Of a DNA stretch of 64,000 nucleotides, positions 45,265 through 54,400 are shown one piece after another. Under the pieces are notes generated by a model. It did no database searches, was not told the DNA's origin, and saw only the letters and a list, made by a program, of their open reading frames with translations. This DNA comes from Primula veris (taxonomy: Eukaryota; Streptophyta; Magnoliopsida; Ericales; Primulaceae), in contig OY821747.1 in the NCBI GenBank assembly GCA_963682055.1, positions 12,636,258-12,700,257 on the forward strand. Direction: 5' to 3'. Within the stretch, counting starts at the first letter, position 1; every line of letters begins with the position of its first letter. Made by a program: the position numbers and the translations under genes.

Positions 45265-45798
45265 AAAAGAAAAAACATAAGAAACAAGAAAAAGAGAAAA
45301 AGAAGAAAAGTGCAAGAAAAGAGGAAGATAAGAGGGGAAGGAGAAGAAGAAAATGAAGAGGAACATAAAAAAGAAGTGAAAAGCAAGAAGAGGAAAAGAA
45401 AAATTACAAAAACCCTAGACGTAACACAAAACCCTTATGATCACAGGGTTGATTGTTACATCGTAGTGGTGCAAAAAAGAAGATGAAGAAAAAAGAAAGA
45501 GAAAGAGCAGAGGAGGAAGAAATGAAGGAAACTGACAAATAAAAAGGAAGTCAAAGAAACAAAACAAAAAAGAAAGGGAAAAAGAAAAACAAGTAGAGAG
45601 AACAAAGCATAAAAACAAAAGAGGAAGAGGAAGAAATGAGGGAAACTGAGAAATAAAAAGAAGAAAAAGAAGGACCTAGGAAAAGATAGTAAGAAGAAAA
45701 TGGAGGATAGAGAGAAGAGAGACTGAAAGAGTATAGAAAGAAAAGGATGAGGAAGAGGAGACGCGGCAGAAGAAAAAAATAAAAAAGAAGGAGGAAGT
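45265..45798. repeat. Purine-rich low-complexity tract
   Basis: Two blocks (about 45265-45412 and 45471-45798) are almost all A and G on the plus strand, split by mixed sequence. The second has an internal direct duplication (GAAATGAAGGAAACTGACAA near 45520, GAAATGAGGGAAACTGAGAA near 45632). The Phe/Ser-rich frames on the other strand are artefacts of this composition. Confidence 0.8.
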
Positions 45799-45805
45799 CG
45801 ATCGG

Positions 45806-46087
45806 TATCGATGAGAGGGCCCGGCAGAGACATTCCTGTCTCGAAGCGTCGGATTCCCCCTCAACACCTCATTCTCTTCGACTAGAGCCTGACGAGCACG
45901 TCGGCAATAATCCAATTCGGATCTTAGCCAAGTTAATTCCCGGACCATCTCGGAGTGATGATAACGCATCATCTTCAATTCCTCCTCGGCGTCCTTCAAC
46001 AACCTTTGTACATGGCCATAGGAAATTATAAGATGAGGATCTGTATATGGGGGAAAATAATATGATGAGGGTTGTGGATATAACCAT
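45806..46087 (-). pseudogene. Antisense minigene C, probably decayed coiled-coil gene
   Basis: TATA at 46100-46107 (minus) is followed by ATG 46087 (MVISTTLIILFSP). The coiled-coil part (HVQRLLKDAEEELKMMRYHH, MVRELTWLRSELDYCRRARQ, LVEENEVLRGN) is in another frame, so there is a frameshift or an unseen intron between them. The coil frame reaches SAGPSHR, resembling the AGPSTK end of minigene D, but then runs on into the purine tract instead of stopping. I take it as a decayed member of the row; exact ends are uncertain. Confidence 0.45.
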
Positions 46088-46099
46088 GCTGTAAGCAGG

Positions 46100-46107
46100 T
46101 ATTTATA
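46100..46107 (-). promoter_or_regulatory. TATA box of minigene C
   Basis: TATAAATA on the minus strand, just upstream of ATG 46087. The short spacing (about 13 bases) is another sign that this ATG may not be the true start. Confidence 0.5.
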
Positions 46108-46655
46108 GATCAATTAGATGAGGGCTGGTATTGAGAGTCGCAACCGTTCACCAATGGGTACTAAGAAGCGACGGCAATTAAAAGATGTGTCTGTTCAAGA
46201 AAAAACGTTTGGATTCCCAAAAGGCTCTAAAAAAGCATGAGTAATTAAAAGCCACTCTTGTTCAAGAAACGCTTGGATTCTTACCAATATTTAAAGGGGG
46301 TAAGGCATAATGGCATCAAAACACGCGTCATTTTGGGGAAAGGCAGCAGTTCAAATAAATGTTAAAGATCTTTTGCACAGAGCTCAAGAAAATTCTGGTG
46401 AATAAGATTTTATGCACGAGGCTCAAGAAATCCCATTGGTCCCTAGATACAAAGAGTCAGAAGGTTCAATGGATAAGGTCAAACGCAAGACCCAAGAAAA
46501 AGTATTAATGAGGCCACAAGCGTGCGCAGTTAAAATAAATTGCAGTGGGAAAGTAATTCAGATATAAACAAGAAAAAGAAGTCTTTATTGATTGATTGAT
46601 AATTCGTTACAGAAGAGGCAGGTAACTTAAAGGAAATACAATAAAAACAATAAAG

Positions 46656-46994
46656 TCATTTTGTAGAAGGGCCCGCTTCGTCATTTGGCTTCCTCTTCGA
46701 CCGAGCATACACTTCCTTAAGGACCTGTTTGTAGGCCCTCTTGGAAGCAATGTGCCTATCTCTAGAAGCTTCAAGCTTTTTGATCCGAGCACGAGCCCAA
46801 ATGTTGTCGATTAAGGACCGTTGGTATTCACTCTCCATAACCCTCAAGCGCTCGTCCATCTCAGCAGCTCGGCGAGCCTCCATGTTTAAAGAAGCAACCC
46901 TCCTTTCAAGGATACGAGCCTTCCTAACCTCCTCCTCGAGATGGGCAACATATTCAGGAAGATTGTCACTGCTATTTTCACGAGGAAAAGCCAT
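46656..46994 (-). CDS. Antisense minigene D, coiled-coil protein, 112 residues
   Basis: ATG 46994 to the stop at 46656: MAFPRENSSDNLPEYVAHLE, a heptad-like helix (ILERRVASLNMEARRAAEMD), DNIWARARIKKLEASRDRH, KRAYKQVLKEVYARSKRKP, end DEAGPSTK. TATA at 47046-47053 lies about 50 bases upstream. It aligns along its length with minigene E (WAYERIKRLEA against WARARIKKLEA; KRAYKLAFKELHARSK against KRAYKQVLKEVYARSK), so the two arose by duplication. Function unknown. Confidence 0.7.
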   Translation of the reverse strand: MAFPRENSSDNLPEYVAHLEEEVRKARILERRVASLNMEARRAAEMDERLRVMESEYQRSLIDNIWARARIKKLEASRDRHIASKRAYKQVLKEVYARSKRKPNDEAGPSTK

Positions 46995-47045
46995 TTGTTC
47001 GATAATAAAGAATGAGCTGCTCAAAGAATATATGGGCAGTCCCCC

Positions 47046-47053
47046 TTTTTATA
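47046..47053 (-). promoter_or_regulatory. TATA box of minigene D
   Basis: TATAAAAA on the minus strand, about 50 bases before ATG 46994. Confidence 0.6.
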
Positions 47054-47291
47054 AGAAGAAACGGGGTAGGTCAAAGATCATCTCAAAAAAAAAAAAAAAG
47101 ACAAGCCTCTTGAACTTCCCCAGAGCATTTATGGTTAACTACAGCAATTCAAGTCCAAGGGAGTCATCCAATAAGATATCAAAGAAATAAACAGACAGGA
47201 ACGTAAGTAAAATATGTATTATTAAGATTCTTCCGTGATTCGATTACAACTAGGTGATAACACCAGATACAAAGAAATCACAAAAGACTAA

Positions 47292-47612
47292 TTATTTCGA
47301 GGAAGAGCCTTCTTCATCGTCATCCGAACTCGGTTTAGACCGAGCATGCAACTCCTTGAAGGCAAGCTTATAGGCCCTTTTTGCTGTCTTCTGCTTAGCC
47401 AGATAAGCCTCGAGCCTCTTTATACGCTCATAAGCCCAATCCCGATCGGCCATCGTCACATGATGAGCAGAATCCATGTCGGACAACCTTTTCTTGTAGT
47501 CTGAAACCTTGGCCACGAGTTTCTTATTCGCGGTATGAGATTTCGTGATCTCAGTTTCTAAATAAGAAATATAATTAAAGGAGCTCTCACCAGTAGAACC
47601 AGAGGAAGCCAT
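47292..47612 (-). CDS. Antisense minigene E, coiled-coil protein, 106 residues
   Basis: ATG 47612 to the stop at 47292: MASSGSTGESSFNYISYLET, helix KLVAKVSDYKKRLSDMDSAH, DWAYERIKRLEAYLAKQ, KRAYKLAFKELHARSKPSS, acidic end DDDEEGSSSK. Paralogue of minigene D. TATAAA at 47667-47672 is about 55 bases upstream. It is the unit nearest the 3' LTR and is open throughout. Confidence 0.7.
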   Translation of the reverse strand: MASSGSTGESSFNYISYLETEITKSHTANKKLVAKVSDYKKRLSDMDSAHHVTMADRDWAYERIKRLEAYLAKQKTAKRAYKLAFKELHARSKPSSDDDEEGSSSK

Positions 47613-47666
47613 TACGTCACGAGCAAATTAGTAATAAAATGCCTAATTATGGAGGGGGCACTCCCC

Positions 47667-47672
47667 TTTATA
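47667..47672 (-). promoter_or_regulatory. TATA box of minigene E
   Basis: TATAAA (within CTCATATAAAGGGG, minus strand), about 55 bases before ATG 47612. Confidence 0.6.
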
Positions 47673-47832
47673 TGAGTTTTCCTCGAAGAAAGATATTAGG
47701 ATAGGAAACTTTAAATGGGCCCCCAAGGAACCGTCATAAATCTATTACGTTTCTCAACGAAGCATTGGGAACGACGAGACCGAAGTAATATCCTCGACAG
47801 ACCGAGCATGACTCCCTCGACATGGAAACCAC

Positions 47833-47854
47833 GCCGAGGAAGTCAGGGAGCACT
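47833..47854 (+). promoter_or_regulatory. Candidate polypurine tract, element 2
   Basis: GCCGAGGAAGTCAGGGAGCACT directly precedes the 3' LTR and shares CAGGGAGC with element 1. It is only moderately purine-rich. Confidence 0.4.
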
Positions 47855-48420
47855 TGATAGAACATAAAAGTTAGACCCGAATATTCTATTCGGGTAATAA
47901 TCAATCCACTTTATAAATGGGTATCCAACGCTTAAATGGGTCATCACATGCCTTTTATAAGAGAATAAGGTAGTTACTATCAAAAGCCCAAGCCCACTTA
48001 ACTAAGGACCCATGTCTGAAAAACCCTCTGAGATGGAGACATTTGTCAACATCCTAGAAAGCATAGTTGCCTATAAATAGCCAACTACCCCTCCTAGAAA
48101 TGGACCAGAAAATCTATCCAAAAAATATAAAGAGAAGTTGAGAAAAGAGAGAAACTAGTCAAAGCTTAGCCTGAAAAGAAGCAAGCCGAACAGCGAGAGA
48201 GCCGAATATCGAAGAGAAAGAAGAACGACCAAGATAAGAGATTAAGCAGTCAAATCGAGCACAATTATAATAAAGAAGTACTAATCCGAGCAAGTGTAAC
48301 AATCCGAATAAGTGTAATAATCCGACCAATAATAAAGATCAAGAAATGTCCATTATTTACCGTTGATTATTATTATATCGTTGAAAAGCCTAACGTGATC
48401 GCCAAAAGTTATGGTTTTAT
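47855..48420 (+). repeat. 3' LTR of element 2 (566 bp, last two bases missing)
   Basis: Matches the 5' LTR up to GGTTTTAT but lacks the final CA and is joined directly to AGCT and then gag-derived sequence. LTR loss at an otherwise intact end is not expected of normal integration. Confidence 0.93.
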
Positions 48421-48570
48421 AGCTCAAGCTTTTCTGCGCCTATCACGAGGACTACAGACACCTCACCGAGCACTGCCGTAACCTGCGGTGGAAAATGAAC
48501 CTGTGGGGCGATGCAGGATACCTGGCCAAGTTCATCAAAGGCGTCGGAAATAAAGGCAAACAACTGGCCA
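48421..48570 (+). repeat. gag-derived tail after the 3' LTR of element 2
   Basis: 48425-48570 repeats 33841-33986 of the same element with two differences in 146 bases: the zinc-knuckle region from CAAGCTTTTCTGCGCC to CAACTGGCCA. Four bases (AGCT) lie between it and the LTR. It ends in CA, directly followed by TAAAC, the copy of the 5' flank. It is therefore inside the target duplication. Confidence 0.9.
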
Positions 48571-49471
48571 TAAACCATGTTAAATTCTGATCAAGTTGTT
48601 AATTTAGGATGTAATTATTTTAGCTAGATTGTTCTTTTAAGTGTTTTTCAAATACCACCATAAATTTAGAGTGCAAGCAAAAAGATATGTTTATTGTATT
48701 TTAAAAAAGACTACGTATTACGTATCGGACATGCTGATATCGTCCGATACACGAACACGTGTTGAACATTTTTTAAAACGTCGTAGACACTTAAACTACA
48801 CGAAAAACGCAATTTATACTACTAAAAAGTTTCGATATTTTTAAAATTTACAATTTAATCTAAAAAACTAGCAAATATCTTGATAAGAAAATGTAATCAT
48901 CATTAAGATTCATCATTTGCAATTAAAACATTTATAATTTTTACGGTTTTATAAACAAAATGTATAACAACCCAAATATATAATATATTTATTATAATTT
49001 AATTGTCATCCGTCGTGTCCTAAAATTTAAAAATTTACTGATTTACAGTGTCCGTGTCGTCTCGGACAGTGCTACATAACATATAACATTTAGTTATTAC
49101 ATGCATTTAATGGGGAATGAAGGAGTAAATAATTGATTTTATCCCAAGTAGTAAGTATTATTTAAGCGGAACGATACTAAATTTGTTCAAAAACACGTTC
49201 ACACAAGATTCATTAACATAGGCATCTTGAGCTCGTCTAACTAACCGAGTCTAAACAATCTGTTAAGACTCGCTTGTTAAACAAAACGGTATTAAATAGA
49301 TAGCTAAACTCGACTCGACTCATCTTCCACCCTTATTATTATTAAATTCTAGAGGTACCTTTTGTTTTAATATTTTTGTTTTGTTTTAATATAATATAAT
49401 CGCTTAAATAATCAAATAAATAAATAATACGTGTCAAAATACAGTTCTTTTTTATACAATTAGGAAAGAAG

Positions 49472-49507
<36 letters not shown>

Positions 49508-51421
49508 CCAATTTCCAAACACAAAAAAGGTATTTACGAATTATTATATTTTTATACGAATTACTATATATATATATATATATATAATATTCGATATCCA
49601 GTTTAATAACTATGTATGTATTTAATTTATTCAATTCAATGAGTTTTCAACTAACATATGTTTAGTTTTTTAATAATAAATATTTGAGTTTCTGTTTTTT
49701 TTGTTTGTTTGTTTAATGTTCGTTGATTTTACCCTAAATCTAGCTTTAAATGGTTTATATTTATTACTACTCATTTTTTTTCCATTTTTTTAAAACTCAT
49801 TGAACTGTTTTTGTGTTTTTGTTTCATAAAATATGTATTTAATTTAACTTTCTGATTTTTCAACTAATAACGATATAGTTTTGAATAATAAAGAATTGGG
49901 TTTCTGAATTGTTTTGATTTGTTTAATGTTCGGTGCCTGTTACCCCGAATCTAACTTTAAATGGTTTATTTATATTATTTTTCCATTTTTGTAAGACTTA
50001 GATTCTTAGAAACCCTAATTTAATCTCTTTGTGTCAGTATGTTTTTATCTAGTGGTACTCTGATTGTCACATTATTCGATGAAACTTGTCAACAATCCAA
50101 TCGAGCTACGTCTTTTAATACAATGAAGATTGAATTTATTGAACTATGTGTGTGTTTGTTTCATAGATTGTTAAAGACTATAGCTTTTGCTAGAAACTAG
50201 ATACAATATTGTTTTTATTACCAGAAATTATGTATAAAGAAGTCTGGCTTACGGTTTTTTACTCATTGCCAGCTGTTGATTTCCTTGGACTTGAAGCTTA
50301 TTATGTTTTTTATGAATATACCTCTTCCAAAATTAACGTCACTCGAAAACATGTGTTTGATAGTTTTACTATGTGTTTTGAGTTTTATCCTAGGGTTATT
50401 ACTTGACTTGTTGGGAAATTCACGCTCCGTAAATAACTTAGAGTTGGGTTTCTGTATGCATTGTGATTTGTTTAATGTTCAACGGTTTTACCCCAAATCT
50501 AACTTTAAATGGTCTATATTTATTATTATCACTTTTTTCATTTTTTGAAAATTCGTACAAGCCCTAATCTGATCTTTTTGTGTTGTACTTTAATTTAGAG
50601 GTACCTTGATTGTCACATTATTTGATTAAATTTATCAAAAATCCAACCGACCCACGTCTTTTAATAGTGCTTACCAATGATGATTGAAGTTATTGAACTA
50701 TGTGTTTGTTTGTTTCATAGATGGCTAAGATTATATCTTTTGCTTGAAACTAGACACTATATTGGTTTTTAAACCTAATTTTGTAAAAAAAGTCCCTCTT
50801 TTCAGTCGTGGAACAACTTTTTTTTAGTTAAATCAATTTAAACTTGGTTTAGAGTTGAGATAAGCCTATAAGAAGTGCAATATTAAAAGTTAGGGTCTAA
50901 TACTGGAGGTAATTAGTTTATTAGGGGATCTTGGTGATTGTAATTCGTTTTTTAGATTTGTTTAACTGAATTAAACGGAGATTATGTTGAGGAGATGTAG
51001 TATGAGCAGGCAAAGTCTTGTGTGATTGAGTAAAAAACACATTTAAATGGTGATGTAAAATACACTGTGCTTTGCGTTTTGTTTCTAAGTTGTTTTTTTT
51101 GAAAGGAATAGTTATTACGGAGTAACAAACTTCAGATATTTAAAATGGCAAAAAGTGGAAAGCATTTCCATCACCCAGACCCGATTTTTTTAGAATTGTG
51201 TTTCTTGGGGTCAAAAGGGTCGAAAATAAATCTACGGTTAATGGATTTTCTCTCACATTCTGTTGAATATATTCCTCACACAAATTGTGTATGTATGGTA
51301 TTCTAAAAGGAAATATATCTGCCCAATCAAAGAAGTTCATGTGTGTGTGTATATATATATATCAGTTTATGCAAAGAAAGTCATGCGTGGGGGTGTTGTT
51401 TTGCAGGTGACTTGTTTGAAA
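48571..51421. other. Upstream and leader region of the GON4-like gene
   Basis: Contains TAAAC (48571-48575), the diverged MITE-like copy 2 at 48725-49072, a GA microsatellite 49476-49505 in the probable first non-coding exon, a possible donor (AAAAAG|GTATTTACG, about 49530), a TA microsatellite at 49565-49586, and a leader intron with three copies of a block centred on CTAACTTTAAATGG (near 49745, 49952, 50495). The leader intron would end at TTTTGCAG|GTGACTTG near 51405. No other gene seen. Confidence 0.5.
48725..49072. repeat. MITE-like element with CGTGTC/GACACG ends, copy 2
   Basis: Runs from ATCGGACATGC...CGTCCGATACACG to CAGTGTCCGTGTCGTCTCGG. It is similar in layout to 30821-31140, in inverse orientation. 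Low sequence identity; family not recognised. Confidence 0.4.
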
Positions 51422-54400
51422 ATGTCGTCTTCTTCGAAGTTATCGCCGATTGAAGAAGTTGGGGTTGAAAGTATATTGAATTGTAGTGAGAGCCTTTCAG
51501 AAAACGAAGAAGAAGAAGATGTTGATGAAGAAGAGGATTTAGATTTCAACCCTTTTTTAAAAGACTCACCTTCTTTAGAAGCATCTTCTAGTTTGAGCTC
51601 TGATATCGAGGTTTTAGATGACGATGTTACTGGTCCAACGCCAGAACATAAAACAGAAATAGTTCCGAAGAAGAGAAAATCAGTTTTGATTTCTCAACAT
51701 GAAATCGAGAGCGATTTTTGTGAAAGAAGTGGAACTAATATTGAAAGTTATAATGTGTCCCGTGATACAGATATCGTAGAGGATTCTGAGGATGCTATAA
51801 GTAAGCGAACTAGGGCACGCTATTCACTTGCCAGTTTTACTCTCGATGAGCTCGAGACCTTTCTCCAAGAAACAGATGACGAAGATGATCTTCACAATGT
51901 CGACGACGAAGAAGAATATCAGAAATTTCTCACAGCTGTTTTACAGGGTGGAGACGATGATTCCCAGATCAGACTAGATAATGAAAATGTCGAATACGAA
52001 GAAGATGAGGAAAATGACGCTGATTTTGAACTCGAACTTGAAGAGGCACTTGAGAGTGACTTAGAAGAAAACTGCAATAGCGATATTGAAAAAGAGAACG
52101 AATTTAGTAGACGTCCGGAGACTAGGCTAAATAGACGTCAAAAGGATTCTAACATGAATAGGGTTCTAGGAAATCCACATAGGTCCCTTCGTCCCCTTTT
52201 ACCGAATACCCCAATTGCAAATTTTCCCAAATTAATTCCCAAAATTGCCCGAGAAGGTGCATCTATGCCGGTACATAATAATACACTCGGGTTTACTCCT
52301 GAACAGCTGGTTCAGTTACATTGTTTGATACACGAGCATGTTCAACTTTTGATTCAGGTTTTTTCCCTCACTGTATTTAGTCCCTCGAAGCAGCACATTG
52401 CCTCCCAAGTTAAGGACTTAATTTCAGGGGTAGTCAAAATACACGAAGAAGTAACAACACGGAAACGATCCCAATATCCGTTTTTCCTTCTTTCTCCTTA
52501 TACTCATCCATCAGTGCCACGTGGACATACACAATCTCTGAATGCAACTTTTGTTAATGGTCCTATCCTATCGGTTCTTGATGTATCCCCACTTACTTTG
52601 GTTGGAAAGTATATCGATGAGGTTTCTTTAGGTATCTGGAATGGGGACATATCACTTCTGTATTACATCATGCTAAAAGATTCACAATCTAGAAAGAGTG
52701 AAACAGTTAGTATACCGACCTATCAAAACTTAGACACAAGTGTCACCAACCAGTGCATCAACTTATTAAAATTTATGAGTGCTTAAATAGTCAGAAATTT
52801 AAAGCTTGTGTACTGATTGTTAAACATTGATTAGGTTGGTGCTTGGTACAGTAGCGTGATCAAACAAATAATACCTGAGTAGTGCTTTTGAGTTGAAAGT
52901 TTAACTCTCTCCAGGCTCGATTTGTTAATATTGGTGTTTAAATTGTTAAATCTACAAGTATGAGGTGCTATATTTTTTTTAAGCTGATCATGTCCAATAG
53001 TAATATTTTCCAATGGAAGAAAGTTTTTTTTTCTTTTCTGACTTTATTTTTGCTTACCATTCATTTAAACTTATTGGCAGCTGTTCACGAGTCTCAGCAC
53101 CAACGAATCATATCTAGTAATGCAGCTGAGCTAGTAAAGGAACCCTTGTTCCCTTTTGATAACTCTCGGTTTGTTCCAGAAAAAGTTGCTGGGGTTGTAG
53201 GAGGATCAACAGAGGTGGTACCAACTAAAAAGACACTAGCGGCTGTAATTGTTGAAAAGACCAAAAAGGAATCAATTGCTCTTGTTCCTAAGGAAATTGC
53301 TGTGTTAGCTCGGAGGTTTTTATCAATGTTTAATCCGGTTTTATTTCCCCATAAACCGCCTCCGACTGCTGTGGTTCATCGAGTGCTGTTCACAGATTCA
53401 GAAGACGAGTGAGTTGTTTATTCCTTTTTATTTATTTATTGTGAAACATAAGCCTGCCAACATTTATCCTAGAAATAATAGTTAAGTGCATTGCTTATTA
53501 TATTCCATCAGCTAACTGTCAAGGACTCAAGGTGGTCTTTTAATTGAGGAAATAAATGAGTTTATGTGCCTGCATAATAAGCCGTATTCTTAGTTCTTTG
53601 CTATGTGCCTTTTTTCATGTGGGTACGGTGCTCTCTTATCATTGCAGTGCTTTATCTTTTGATACTTAATAAGTTTGTTCCACAATTCCTGGAAAGTAAA
53701 TATTTTTGAGCTTCTCACCTGCCTCGGGTGTAGATCTCAGTGAGGGAGAATAGCAACTTTTGTGAGTGTTTTAACCTTAATTAGGTTCAACCGAGACTGC
53801 CCTTGGAAACAACCTTGTTTTTGAGCTTTCTCAACTTTTGAAGTACACTTTGATGTTCACTGATATATGATGTTTTAGGTTGTTGGCCTTGGGGTTGAAG
53901 GAGTTTAACTCAGACTGGAAAGCCATTCAACAAAGTTATCTTCCTTGTAAATCCGAGCATCAGGTAATTTCTTTTCAATAACTTGGCTGTGGTCACGTGG
54001 GGATATTTTGTAGGGGACTTTTTCTCCAGAAACCCTGTCCTTTTTTTTGAAAATTAAGTACATCTTGATAATGCTTTTTATAATCTGCCTAGATTAATTG
54101 CCATCTTGTTACTTGTGATTTAAACTAAGTATTGATGAGATTTGTTTATGTGAATAAGTTTTGAGTATAGCTATTTAAATAGAAGCCTAATAGAAGTATA
54201 GAACAATATGGGCATGTCCAAAAACAACATTTCTTTATATCTGAAATAAGTATAATATATTTTCTCATAAAATCTAATGGCAAATCAATTTCAAAGTCAC
54301 ATCGCCAATGAACGAATTTCTAAGCTTTAGTTTTTTTTGCTCCACCGGAGTAATCATAGTCCACTTGGTCTTATTTTTAATATAAAATCCTTTTTAATTC

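Larger units (their letters stand above)
31369..48570 (+). mobile_element. Element 2: Ty3/gypsy Tat-type retrotransposon, 17,202 bp, with gag-derived extra 3' end
   Basis: 5' LTR 31369-31940, primer-binding site, broken gag-pol 32020-37957, a 37-bp tandem array, about 9.4 kb with antisense genes, 3' LTR 47855-48420, then 150 bases mostly copied from its own gag. The unit begins TG, ends CA and is flanked by TAAAC. LTRs differ by nine substitutions and a 4-bp indel by eye (about 1.6%), so it is older than element 1. The second RNase H and integrase sequence place it in the Tat lineage. The non-pol 3' region is larger than gag-pol itself. Confidence 0.93.

Noticed and set aside
45456..45833. 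Phe/Ser/Leu-rich minus-strand frames resembling a membrane protein
   Set aside because: They arise from the purine tract read on its pyrimidine strand and have no domain or complexity.
51263..51421. Longer N-terminus of the GON4-like protein from ATG 51263
   Set aside because: An acceptor (TTTTGCAG) lies at about 51405 between this ATG and 51422, and the stretch is AT-rich intron-like sequence; ATG 51422 starts the conserved protein.
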